43,708 nucleotides of DNA, taken from a virus. Each line of letters opens with the position of its first letter. The first letter of the stretch is position 1. Location: positions 1 to 43,708 of IMG/VR virus record IMGVR_UViG_3300029268_000036, one strand, 5' to 3'. The notes under the pieces were generated by a model that was not told the DNA's origin, made no database searches, and was given only the letters and a program-made list of their open reading frames with translations. Below, piece by piece: positions 25,063 through 33,440 of this stretch. Both the position numbers and the translations under genes were made by a program.

Positions 25063-25434
25063 TCACCTCGAGTGTGAATAGTATGCTCCTGATGTTTCCC
25101 AAAGTTTTATTTCGTCTAAAATACTTCCTTCGCCATGACAAACACGAATTTCGTAATCTAATTTATCCCAAATCCATTTACCCATTACTTCAGCGGTAGG
25201 ATTTGTAAATATTAAATTTAAATCTATATGATCTAATACATCAATTATATGTTCATTTACAATTTCTTTTAGTTCTGAAAAATCCATAATCATTCCTGTC
25301 TCCTCATCAACTTCACCAGATACAATTACTTCAAGTTTGTAGCTATGCCCATGAGGACTTCTACATTTTCCGTTATGATTTGGTAGATGATGCCCTGCTT
25401 CAAATTCAAACATTCTGCTTATTTTTCTTTTCAT
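25063..25434 (-). CDS. queD: 6-carboxy-tetrahydropterin synthase (QueD)
   Basis: A 123-residue enzyme of the QueD/6-pyruvoyl-tetrahydropterin synthase family, which turns dihydroneopterin triphosphate into 6-carboxy-tetrahydropterin on the way to preQ0. The zinc site and catalytic cysteine are present: AGHHLPNH (H15/H16), then C24-x3-H28-G-H30. Later come LDHIDLN and, near the C-terminus, W-E-T-x-x-A-Y-Y. AAGGAG lies 7 bases before ATG. FolE2 (11682-12545) would supply its substrate. The later enzymes QueE, QueC and a DNA transglycosylase are not in this window; they may lie elsewhere in the genome or be supplied by the host. Confidence 0.9.
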   Translation of the reverse strand: MKRKISRMFEFEAGHHLPNHNGKCRSPHGHSYKLEVIVSGEVDEETGMIMDFSELKEIVNEHIIDVLDHIDLNLIFTNPTAEVMGKWIWDKLDYEIRVCHGEGSILDEIKLWETSGAYYSHSR

Positions 25435-25472
25435 CTACATCTCCTTTATAATGTTTATTATGTTTCAAAAAT

Positions 25473-25503
25473 AAAAAATCCCGATTTTTACATCGGGATT
25501 TCA
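25473..25503 (-). terminator. intrinsic terminator
   Basis: A 10-bp stem (AAATCCCGAT / ATCGGGATTT) with a 6-base loop and a TTTTTTAT run following on the minus strand. It lies 10 bases after the outer-membrane-protein stop codon and ends that unit. Confidence 0.88.
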
Positions 25504-25512
25504 ATTTAATTT

Positions 25513-26310
25513 TTAGAATCTGTATCCAATAAATGTTTTAACCATCCCACCACTTGAATTGAATGTTGTGTCATTTTCTTTTATCCAATATCCTTCTGAT
25601 GTAGGATCTGAAAAATTAACAAGACACACAGAACCAGTATATCCGACTTCAATACCAAATTCTATTTTTCTAAACAGAAAAATATTTCTTGCTCCTATTT
25701 CATACATGGCAGAGTAACCACTTGTTCCATCATATTTTCCAATATAAGGGAAGTCAAAAGAGGCCGAAGCAATACCAACACCACCTCTTCCTCCTAACTC
25801 CAAGGTATACCAAGGAGTAAATTGGAAAGAATACCCAGCACCAAATATAAAATTGAATGCAGAAACACTAACATCTGTGTCTGAAGTTGAAAATCCTTCA
25901 TCCTCAAAAGTTATATCATCAAATTTATATGTAAAGACCCCAAATCCCATATCCCAGTATAACCCATTTTGTTCCTTAGACTCTTTGAAGGTAAAAAGCA
26001 AATCATAATTTCTACCTTCAGAATTATCTACTGTGTATTTTTCATCCCCTCCTCCTGTATAATCTACTTTGAATTTATTTATGTTTCCGTAGACAGGAGC
26101 ATAACCAAATCTTACTGCTCCATAACTATAATTTGTTTGTGGATAGGTAACAGCCAGTGGTTGAACTGGTGTTTGTGCCGCAGGTGGTAGGGGTTGATCT
26201 GGAATCTGAGGCGAATCAATCGTTGTTGATGTTCCATTTTCTTCTGCAAAAGCAACCTGTGAAAAACAAAACAATAAAACTGACAAAACCAATAGTGTAA
26301 CTTTCCTCAT
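25513..26310 (-). CDS. outer-membrane beta-barrel protein with signal peptide
   Basis: A 265-residue secreted protein. The signal peptide is clear: M-R-K, a hydrophobic core (VTLLVLSVLLFCFSQ) and A-F-A before Glu23. A Pro-rich linker follows (residues about 36-54), then alternating aromatic/polar strands typical of small beta-barrels, ending in Phe (G-Y-R-F), the usual C-terminal signal for Bam-dependent outer-membrane insertion. The start 26308-26310 is preferred because GAGGAG lies 6 bases before it; an ATG two codons upstream sits too close to that site. It has its own promoter-like element and terminator, so it looks like a separately expressed gene. Possible roles are masking a receptor to block superinfection, or another change to the host surface. 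Confidence 0.8.
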   Translation of the reverse strand: MRKVTLLVLSVLLFCFSQVAFAEENGTSTTIDSPQIPDQPLPPAAQTPVQPLAVTYPQTNYSYGAVRFGYAPVYGNINKFKVDYTGGGDEKYTVDNSEGRNYDLLFTFKESKEQNGLYWDMGFGVFTYKFDDITFEDEGFSTSDTDVSVSAFNFIFGAGYSFQFTPWYTLELGGRGGVGIASASFDFPYIGKYDGTSGYSAMYEIGARNIFLFRKIEFGIEVGYTGSVCLVNFSDPTSEGYWIKENDTTFNSSGGMVKTFIGYRF

Positions 26311-26432
26311 AAACATCTCCTCTTTGATTTTTTATTTTTTTGTTACAATTAAAAAAAATTTTGTCTAAAACATTAATGAAAGAGGGCATACTTCAAAAAT
26401 ATTCATATTGAACATATGCCCAAATATCACCT

Positions 26433-26456
26433 TTCATTAATTTATATATATAACTA
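26433..26456 (-). promoter_or_regulatory. promoter-like element, copy C
   Basis: On the minus strand this reads TTAGTTATATATATAAATTAATGAAAG, related to the elements at 11658-11680 and 33151-33173. It lies just after the gp52-like stop and about 120 bases before the outer-membrane-protein start. The rest of the 143-base gap shows no gene. It is less similar than the other two copies, so confidence is lower. Confidence 0.45.
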
Positions 26457-26459
26457 ATA

Positions 26460-27749
26460 TTAATATTGTTTTAATACAAAATCATGAAGATTGTTAAGAC
26501 ACTTTTTAAGTTGATCTACTTTCTTTTGGAGATTACTTGTGTCTGTGCTTGATGAAAGAAGTCTTGTTATTGTGTATTTTCCAAACAAATCTTTGACTAT
26601 CTTTTCATCAATTTTGCTTTCAGATGAAATATTTTTTATTATCTCATCGACTTCAAGCTCTGACTTGATGTACTTTTGAATAAATGGTTTTAATTTAAAC
26701 AAGGTGTTCATCTCATCAATTTTTTCATTCGTCTTGGCAATTTCAGATTGAAGCATAATTTTGTTTACTTCTTTATACATATTGAATGTGTTTAATAACA
26801 TTTCATCAACAGAAGCAGTTCTAACTTTTCTATTTAAGTCAACCACAGTTATTTCAAAACTTATATTTCCAGTTAAAACTGTATCTATCTTTTCAACCAT
26901 TTTTTTAAAAATTTCTTCTTTTCCTCTTTGTCTTGCAACCTCAAAAACAATATCAGTTTCAGTTTTTGCCGATAGATCGACCCACCCTATTTCACCAGAT
27001 GATAATTCTTTTTCAAAAAGTGATAATATTGTTTCAAACTTTTTTCCCGGAGGCCAAGATTTTATATGAATTTTGAATTTTAATGGATCAATTTTATATT
27101 TTCCTTTTACTCGTAATGTTGCTTTTCCAGTAGTAAGAAGATTTTCAAGGTCTTCTTTACTAGACAAAATTTCACAATTAGTTATTGGTTTAATAGTTGA
27201 TGGTTTTTCTTTGTTAATCAATGCAAGCATTCTTTTTTTCAAATCTTCAAGTTCATAACAAGGAATGAATGTTCTAAACCCAAAACCAATTCCCATTGTA
27301 AATTCTTGTCCTAGAAGACAAAGAGGAAATTTTGTTGGTAGGAATGGAGGTTCAGGATCTAATTCTGATTCGACTCTTTCAACATAATCAATCAGTGAAA
27401 AAGTAATTTTTAATGTTTCTTTATTCAGTTTAACCTCAGTGTATCTTGAGCTTGCGGCATCACAAGGTTCAGAACCAATGCTGCTTCCAAAATTTCCTTG
27501 ACCATCAATAAATCCTTGATGAACTAATTGAACAATAGTTGAATATGATGAAGCGTGAGGTGAATAACATGCCATTGTGGTTCCTTCAAGTTTTGCAGAT
27601 TTTACAAAATGATCTCTACATATTTCATATGCTGTTAATAATACTCTACGCTCGATGGGTTTAGCACCATCAATGTCAAGAGGAAATGCTCTAGAATGAT
27701 TACTGTATTCACCATAATCTTTGTAGAATTTTGGAATTAAATTATCCAT
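26460..27749 (-). CDS. 52: type II DNA topoisomerase, medium subunit (gp52 / GyrA-ParC type)
   Basis: A 429-residue breakage-and-rejoining subunit. The catalytic tyrosine is Tyr103 in AASSRYTEV; around it are RRVLLTAYE, H-A-S-S-Y-S and QGNFGSSIGS. The C-terminal beta-pinwheel of GyrA/ParC is absent, as in T4 gp52 (about 440 residues), so the enzyme is probably a T4-like topoisomerase that relaxes rather than supercoils. A coiled-coil region occupies the C-terminal third. The ATG 27747-27749 is preferred over an in-frame GTG three codons earlier because GGAG lies 10 bases upstream. It overlaps the stop of the large subunit (TAATG), so the two subunits are translationally coupled. Confidence 0.93.
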   Translation of the reverse strand: MDNLIPKFYKDYGEYSNHSRAFPLDIDGAKPIERRVLLTAYEICRDHFVKSAKLEGTTMACYSPHASSYSTIVQLVHQGFIDGQGNFGSSIGSEPCDAASSRYTEVKLNKETLKITFSLIDYVERVESELDPEPPFLPTKFPLCLLGQEFTMGIGFGFRTFIPCYELEDLKKRMLALINKEKPSTIKPITNCEILSSKEDLENLLTTGKATLRVKGKYKIDPLKFKIHIKSWPPGKKFETILSLFEKELSSGEIGWVDLSAKTETDIVFEVARQRGKEEIFKKMVEKIDTVLTGNISFEITVVDLNRKVRTASVDEMLLNTFNMYKEVNKIMLQSEIAKTNEKIDEMNTLFKLKPFIQKYIKSELEVDEIIKNISSESKIDEKIVKDLFGKYTITRLLSSSTDTSNLQKKVDQLKKCLNNLHDFVLKQY

Positions 27750-29542
27750 TATATCCACACTCCTTCTAATAATTTTCTTTTTTCATTTGAATCGCTGAAT
27801 AATTTTGACATTTTTGTTAAATCTTTACAAAATTCAATTTTTATTAGTTTTCTAGTTTTGTCATCAGTAAGAAAAACTTTAAGTTGTTGGGGGTTAAGCT
27901 GCCCAAGCCCTTTGGCTCTTAATAAATGTACATTTTCTTTTTTAGCAGTTTCAACTTCTTCAGCAGTCCATAATGGATATAATTCATCTTTTTTAATAAT
28001 ACTATATAAAGGAATTGCTGACATATATAAAAATCCTTTTTTGACGACTTCTGGCACCAATACTGATAACATCATCATCAACAAACAAGCTATATGCTTT
28101 CCATCCTCATCAGGGTCTACAGCTATTATAATTTTGCTATATCTCATTTTTGAAATATCAAAATGTGCTCCAGCAACACCAGTTCCTAAAGATTGAATAA
28201 TTTCATTAACTTCTACATTCTTAAAAATATCTTTCTTACTAACAACATTTAAAACTTTTCCCTTCAAAGGAAGCACCGCATGTTTTTTTGGGTCTCTACA
28301 TTGAATAAGACTTCCAGCTGCTGAATCACCTTCAACTATGAATAATTCCCCATTTCTATCTTGACAGTCGCGAAGTTTTGTAAATTTGGTTGATAATCTT
28401 TTTGTTTCATTTTTACTTTTCAAATTTTTTGATTCTTGTTTTAGTCGATAATCATTAAAGAATGTTAATATTTGTGTTAATTCTTCAGAATTTGCTTTGA
28501 AGTGCGCATCTAATGAGATACGCAATTTGGGCAAAAACTTTTCAATCATATCTTTCTTAACAGAAAGTTTCTCTTTTGATTGACTAGCAAATTCTGGGTC
28601 AATAATATCCAAAGTTACATATGCTCTCAATCCACACAAAACATCACTTGGTTGAAATTTAACATTGTTTCTTTTTTGAAGAGATCCAAAATATTCCTTC
28701 AAAAAATCATTCATTACAGAAATATGTGTTCCTCCTTCATAAACAGGCAAAAGATTAACAGCAGAAAATATTCTTGCTGTGGTTGCCCCCGTATATGAAT
28801 ATGCAAACATAATATCAAATTCTTCAATTTTATCTTTTGATTTTATCTCAATAATTTTTGAAGTTTCTGTGTCTGCAGATGTCAATACTTCTTTTCTAAA
28901 GAATTCTTCCTTTTTTAATTTAATAACTTCTTTTTTCTTATCAATAATCAGAACAAGATGAACATCTGGTAATTCCACTGATGCTGCTAGTAATCTTCTT
29001 CTAATTCTTTCAATATCAATATCAAGAGATTCAAAATATTTCTTATCTGGGGTAAAACAAATTTTTGTTGAGAATGGTTTTTCCCCTTCGAAATCTTCAA
29101 TTTTTTTAGATTTTAATTCACCATTTTCAAAGTCAAAGATTGCATGTTTGTCGCGATAAATTTCAATTGAATATTTTTTACTTAATGCATTCGCAATTAC
29201 AATTCCTACACCATGTTTACCTGTGCATATTTTGTATGCCTTTTTATCGCCTTTAAATTTTGACCCAGAAAATAGTTTAGTTGATATTATGACGGGGGTA
29301 TCTTTTTCATAGGGAATTCCCCTCCCGCTATCTAGAACACAATATGTTTTACTTATAGTGTTAATGTTAATAGCAACAATTTTTGCATATCCATCAAAAC
29401 ATTCATCTAAAGCATTATCAAGACATTCTTCAAGAAGATGTGTTGGGGTCTCTGTAGACCCCATGTACATTGAACTATTTTTTCGAATGTGTGTCAGCTC
29501 ATCTAAAACCTTAATATCATCTGCTGTATAATTTTCACTCAT
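27749..29542 (-). CDS. 39: type II DNA topoisomerase, large subunit (gp39 / GyrB-ParE type)
   Basis: A 597-residue ATPase/TOPRIM subunit. The GHKL ATP-binding motifs are present: ECLDNALDE near 38, DSGRGIPYE near 75 and GKHGVG near 110. The TOPRIM metal site follows: E-G-D-S-A near 400 and D-P-D-E-D-G near 475. Between them is a transducer domain with the Q-T-K-like region diverged. GGAGAG lies about 8 bases before ATG. T4 makes its large subunit from gp39 and gp60; here a single chain carries both the ATPase and TOPRIM parts. It is followed directly by the medium subunit and preceded by the VWA protein 2 bases upstream. Confidence 0.93.
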   Translation of the reverse strand: MSENYTADDIKVLDELTHIRKNSSMYMGSTETPTHLLEECLDNALDECFDGYAKIVAININTISKTYCVLDSGRGIPYEKDTPVIISTKLFSGSKFKGDKKAYKICTGKHGVGIVIANALSKKYSIEIYRDKHAIFDFENGELKSKKIEDFEGEKPFSTKICFTPDKKYFESLDIDIERIRRRLLAASVELPDVHLVLIIDKKKEVIKLKKEEFFRKEVLTSADTETSKIIEIKSKDKIEEFDIMFAYSYTGATTARIFSAVNLLPVYEGGTHISVMNDFLKEYFGSLQKRNNVKFQPSDVLCGLRAYVTLDIIDPEFASQSKEKLSVKKDMIEKFLPKLRISLDAHFKANSEELTQILTFFNDYRLKQESKNLKSKNETKRLSTKFTKLRDCQDRNGELFIVEGDSAAGSLIQCRDPKKHAVLPLKGKVLNVVSKKDIFKNVEVNEIIQSLGTGVAGAHFDISKMRYSKIIIAVDPDEDGKHIACLLMMMLSVLVPEVVKKGFLYMSAIPLYSIIKKDELYPLWTAEEVETAKKENVHLLRAKGLGQLNPQQLKVFLTDDKTRKLIKIEFCKDLTKMSKLFSDSNEKRKLLEGVWI

Positions 29543-29544
29543 TG

Positions 29545-30804
29545 TTATCTCTCCACTCTAACAGTATAACCACTTCTATTGATTTTATCATCTATACCTC
29601 CCTTATCCAGAATCCAAATTATTTTTCGTGGTAGTAATCGTCTATCAATATTGTTAATGTTGTCACAAAATCCATCTGTAAAAACTATAGTTGCATCAGT
29701 TTTTAATTCTTTGCATCTTTGCAATCCTGGAAATAAGATGGTTCCGCCTCTTCCTTTAAAACTATTCTTATGTTTAATATCAGATATTTTCTTTATTTTA
29801 TATTCATCTTGAACTTTTGTATCTACTTCAATAACTGTAATTTTAACATCTTTATCTTTTTCAAGAATTTCTGAACATGCTGATAAAGCTTCCATCATAT
29901 CCTCTTTTGATCTACTGGCGGATGTATCATCAATAATTGAAATGTTAAAAGTTGCATCTTTTGTTTTTCCTGGAAAAGGTAGAATTGGAAATTCATCGTT
30001 ATAAAAAAGCATCGTTCTTTTTTTGTTTGGTCTTGAATATGCTCTTTTTACTTTTTCGACTCTGCATTCTTTCACATATTTTTTAATCAAATAATAATAT
30101 GGAACTTTTGGTAATTGCAATGCAGATTCAATTAAATCTTTAATATGACCAGGAAGATTTCCTTTGTCTCTTACAGATTTAAATGAATTAAATACTAGAT
30201 CCTGAATTTCTTTTTCCGCTTTTTTCATAATAAATGACGCATCATCATTTTCAGGAATCCAATTGCTATGGTCACCTACTAATCCATTATTTTGAGGGGA
30301 TCCTCCACTCTGTTGATTTTTCTGCTGTTCATCTTTCATGTCATAGAATTTAAGAAAATACCATTCAGATGATTGTCCTAAAGGAAGATTATATTTTTCA
30401 GCAGAAACTACTTCAAAATCATCACCTTTTATTTTTATTGTTTTTGGCATTTTACATAATTGATTTACAGCAGTGTCCGATCCGTAATTCCAAGCTTTAA
30501 TAACATTATCTCTGCTTTCCTCTGGAAATTCATCAATAAGTTTAAAAAGTCTTATTAAATCTTTTTTCAATAAATGTGTTCCTTCATGTTCAAGAATCTT
30601 CTCTAGATCAGAATCATTGATTGTATCTAGAAGAATTGGATTATACAAAAGATTAATATGGGAGTCATCATCATACATGACCCCCATTGGATAAGTTATT
30701 GTTTGTGATTCTTTTTTTATTACATTGGAAAACATGTATCCCCAAAGAGAGTCTTTGAGAACCATTTTTGTTATAAATTCGCCCATCCTCTCTTCGCAAT
30801 TCAT
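29545..30804 (-). CDS. putative metallopeptidase with C-terminal VWA-like domain
   Basis: A 419-residue protein of the DUF2201/VWA-like type. The N-terminal domain has HExxH as H73-E74-G-T-H77, a zinc-peptidase motif, in LEHEGTHLL. The C-terminal third has a VWA fold with a metal-adhesion motif D-x-S-x-S (DDTSASRS, near 290), then F-K-G-R-G-G-T-I and I-V-F-T-D-G-F. A Gln/Gly/Asn linker separates the two. AAGGGAGG lies 5 bases before ATG. It begins 1 base after the MoxR-type ATPase, and such ATPase-VWA pairs often work together in assembling or remodelling other complexes. The target here is unknown. Confidence 0.8.
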   Translation of the reverse strand: MNCEERMGEFITKMVLKDSLWGYMFSNVIKKESQTITYPMGVMYDDDSHINLLYNPILLDTINDSDLEKILEHEGTHLLKKDLIRLFKLIDEFPEESRDNVIKAWNYGSDTAVNQLCKMPKTIKIKGDDFEVVSAEKYNLPLGQSSEWYFLKFYDMKDEQQKNQQSGGSPQNNGLVGDHSNWIPENDDASFIMKKAEKEIQDLVFNSFKSVRDKGNLPGHIKDLIESALQLPKVPYYYLIKKYVKECRVEKVKRAYSRPNKKRTMLFYNDEFPILPFPGKTKDATFNISIIDDTSASRSKEDMMEALSACSEILEKDKDVKITVIEVDTKVQDEYKIKKISDIKHKNSFKGRGGTILFPGLQRCKELKTDATIVFTDGFCDNINNIDRRLLPRKIIWILDKGGIDDKINRSGYTVRVER

Positions 30805-30805
30805 A

Positions 30806-32062
30806 TTACCTCCCTTTGGTTTTTTCTTTTTGTGCCCTTTCTGAAATTTCCTTCATAACTTGATAAAATCTTTCTTTAAATTCTGGATTTGACATTAGAG
30901 AGGTTTGAATATTTGCAAGGTGCATGTAACCATCAAAATCTTCATTCTTTATTTCGTATTGTGTTGTAATGTACATTACACCAATATCTAATGGAAGTGA
31001 AAGAATGAAATCTTTAAGATTTGTAATCTCACCATTTGTTACTTTAGGTTTTTCTGATGATAAATATCTAAGAAGAGATGTCATCAATTGTCCTAACTTA
31101 ATATTGTTTGCCTCATCAATAAATTTTTTAATTTTTGGTTTGACTAATTGATAGTTCTTAAATATTTCTTCAGGTTTAACTTCGCATTCATGATTCTTTA
31201 CAAAATCTATAAAAACTCTGGATATAGAAGTATTTATCAGTCCTGATATAGTTTCTTCAATTAGTGTTAAACATTTTTCGATATTATCTCCAAACTCATA
31301 CCCCCATAATATATCAGAAACTCTTTCCCACGAAGCAGGATTTGCGTAAACTCTTCCTAGCTTTTGTGCTTCAAAATCATATAACATTCCTGGATTTGTT
31401 TCAACAAATGAAACAACCAATGAATGAAAGCCATGATCTTTTGCATAATTCAAAAATGCTTTTGTGCTAAGTTCACAATAAAGTTTACAGCTTCTTCTCA
31501 TTCCCGCCGCGTCTTCAACATAATTCATTGAGTATTGTTCATCGTCTGGATTATCTAAACATATTACAAACCATCCTTTTGGAAATTTATATGTATGAAT
31601 TTTATTTTCATCCATAGCATCCCAAAGTAATTGTTGTAGGTTGTAATCACCGCGAGAGAATTCATCAATTACGAAAATTCCATATTCTTGATTTTGTTTT
31701 GGTACAAAGTCTGAGTAAAGCATTTTAAACGTTGCTTCTTGCGGTACTGGATAAGGACAAAGAATATCGTCCCTTGATTTTGTTGGTGATTTTATCATAG
31801 ATAAATTAAAATTTTTTCCTGTCTCTTCAGTTATTTCATTACATATTTGACTGCATATTCTTGTTTTTCCAAGACCTGCGGGGCCAATTAAATGAAATGT
31901 TTGAGGTTTAACTTCTTTTCCTTTTTCCCAACATACTAAAACATTTTTTATTGATTTTTTAATTACTTCTTTTGCTCTATCAATTGAAACTGTTGATATA
32001 GCTAATCTGTCGCCATGAGATATTCTCGTTGGCATTGAACTGTTTCGATTAACATTACTCAT
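30806..32062 (-). CDS. MoxR-type AAA+ ATPase
   Basis: A 418-residue AAA+ ATPase with Walker A GPAGLGKTR (60-68), Walker B F-V-I-D-E-F-S-R (near 130), sensor-1-like L-D-N-P, and an arginine pair in AAGMRRS. The D-E-F-S-R box and overall order resemble the MoxR/RavA group. GAGGAGG lies 6 bases before ATG. It stands directly before the VWA-metallopeptidase gene, and MoxR-VWA pairs act as chaperone or metal-insertion modules in bacteria. It follows the hairpin after the ssDNA-binding-protein gene. A role in remodelling a phage or host complex is likely, but the target is not shown. Confidence 0.82.
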   Translation of the reverse strand: MSNVNRNSSMPTRISHGDRLAISTVSIDRAKEVIKKSIKNVLVCWEKGKEVKPQTFHLIGPAGLGKTRICSQICNEITEETGKNFNLSMIKSPTKSRDDILCPYPVPQEATFKMLYSDFVPKQNQEYGIFVIDEFSRGDYNLQQLLWDAMDENKIHTYKFPKGWFVICLDNPDDEQYSMNYVEDAAGMRRSCKLYCELSTKAFLNYAKDHGFHSLVVSFVETNPGMLYDFEAQKLGRVYANPASWERVSDILWGYEFGDNIEKCLTLIEETISGLINTSISRVFIDFVKNHECEVKPEEIFKNYQLVKPKIKKFIDEANNIKLGQLMTSLLRYLSSEKPKVTNGEITNLKDFILSLPLDIGVMYITTQYEIKNEDFDGYMHLANIQTSLMSNPEFKERFYQVMKEISERAQKEKTKGR

Positions 32063-32091
32063 TTAATCCTCCTCACTATTCGCTTTATATT

Positions 32092-32115
32092 GGGAGGGAT
32101 ATAAATATCCCTCCC
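32092..32115. other. perfect GC-rich hairpin between genes
   Basis: A 10-bp perfect stem (GGGAGGGATA / TATCCCTCCC) with a 4-base loop, 12 bases after the stop of the ssDNA-binding-protein gene. The minus strand has no T-run after it, so it does not look like a standard intrinsic terminator for this strand. It may protect the 3' end of an mRNA or mark a processing site. Confidence 0.6.
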
Positions 32116-32126
32116 TTTAACTTTCA

Positions 32127-33083
32127 CTAAAATGCTATATCGTTTAGATTAAATGCATCATCAAATGATTCATCTTTTGGTGATGTTTTTGTTTCTGATT
32201 TCTGTTCTGTTGCTGGGGGAATTTCCCCGAATGATTCAGCTTTAGACTGTCTCTGTTCAGATTTACCTTCATCATTATCAAAATAATCAGCTTCTGGCTG
32301 ATCTTTATATCCGATAATTCTATCAAGTTTTTCAGCAACACCAGCTTTAATACTTTTTGCAATTTCAGCAAGTTTAATTAACTGGGTCTTTGGAATTGCA
32401 GAACCTTTTTCAAAAGAAAAAACTGTATGCATATTAAACTGTGATTTCTTCTTTGCTGTCTTTATTATTGTAACAATTCTTTTTGTATTATCAAAATTCT
32501 CCTTTTCCCACTTTTCTGATTCTGGTGTAACTGGTTCAAAAACTGGATCAATTTCTTCTGAAGCAACTTCAACTAGATATGTGTTTGTTGGGTCCCAAGA
32601 CATTCCTTTTGTTACAACAAAAGCATATTCAGGTTTTCCATCAGGACCTACCCAAATCTTTCCGTTTCTGTTTTCACAAAGAATCCCAAATAAAATAATC
32701 CATTGTCTACACTCTGCACAAAAATGCCCAGGTACTTTTTCTTTTGATGTTACACATTTTCTTCCAGAAGATCCCATCCAAGGATTTGTGTCTTTTCTTG
32801 ATGAGCACAAAATATCCCATGATCTTTTTGCTTTATCAAAGACACGATTAACATTTGGTTTAATCACATGTGTTATAATAAGAAAAACTTCGTTCTTATT
32901 ATAATCAACCCCTCTAATTTGCAGCTTGTCAACCAGTTCAGTTATATCTTTGTGGTTTTGTCTTTCTTCACCACAAATATATATACTGTGAAATGGTTCT
33001 TCCTCTGGTGCCAACTGTTTTTTGATTCCAACACCAGTCCCAGTTAATTCCAAAAACTCTTCGTAGCTTCTACCTTTTGCCAT
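32127..33083 (-). CDS. probable single-stranded DNA-binding protein (gp32-like role)
   Basis: A 318-residue protein with the plan of phage ssDNA-binding proteins: a basic N-terminus, a beta-rich centre holding a cysteine cluster (C...C...HFCAEC, about residues 90-125), then a long acidic Ser/Glu/Asp tail ending D-D-A-F-N-L-N-D-I-A-F. Acidic C-terminal tails of this kind recruit replication proteins in SSB and gp32. AAGGAG lies 7 bases before ATG. It has its own promoter-like element (33151-33173) and a 3' hairpin, fitting a highly made protein; T4 gene 32 is similarly set apart. Direct sequence similarity to gp32 could not be confirmed by eye, so this is a moderate call. Confidence 0.55.
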   Translation of the reverse strand: MAKGRSYEEFLELTGTGVGIKKQLAPEEEPFHSIYICGEERQNHKDITELVDKLQIRGVDYNKNEVFLIITHVIKPNVNRVFDKAKRSWDILCSSRKDTNPWMGSSGRKCVTSKEKVPGHFCAECRQWIILFGILCENRNGKIWVGPDGKPEYAFVVTKGMSWDPTNTYLVEVASEEIDPVFEPVTPESEKWEKENFDNTKRIVTIIKTAKKKSQFNMHTVFSFEKGSAIPKTQLIKLAEIAKSIKAGVAEKLDRIIGYKDQPEADYFDNDEGKSEQRQSKAESFGEIPPATEQKSETKTSPKDESFDDAFNLNDIAF

Positions 33084-33150
33084 AAATTACTCCTTATTTA
33101 TTTTTTAAAATAAAAAATATTGGTGTTTATAAACGCAACATCTCTCTTTA

Positions 33151-33173
33151 TCACAAATTAATATATATAACTT
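33151..33173 (-). promoter_or_regulatory. promoter-like element, copy B
   Basis: Nineteen bases (TATATATATTAATTTGTGA on the minus strand) match the element at 11658-11680 exactly. It overlaps the stop of the 33172-33429 gene and lies about 70 bases before the ssDNA-binding-protein start. Confidence 0.55.
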
Positions 33174-33429
33174 AATCGATTTTTGCTGAGACAGGAACTT
33201 TTGGATTACCAACATCAACAACAAGATTTGCTGTTGGAAATGCAGACAGTGTTGTAGTTATTATCTCTTTTGTTACTGTCTGTAGATATGGATCTGTGTA
33301 TGAAAGAAAAAACCCTTGAATAAAATTGAAAACTAACCCATCATAAGTTGACTTGCATTCTACCAAATTGTTTCTTTCGGTTGTCATTAGTACAAAATTC
33401 CCTTTTTTGATTGTTAATGTTTGACCCAT
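33172..33429 (-). CDS. hypothetical small protein
   Basis: An 85-residue beta-rich protein with AAAGGAG well placed before its ATG. It lies between the 194-residue gene and the promoter-like element, which overlaps its stop codon. No family is recognised. Composition and the good ribosome-binding site support a real gene. Confidence 0.65.
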   Translation of the reverse strand: MGQTLTIKKGNFVLMTTERNNLVECKSTYDGLVFNFIQGFFLSYTDPYLQTVTKEIITTTLSAFPTANLVVDVGNPKVPVSAKID

Positions 33430-33440
33430 GATATTCTCCT

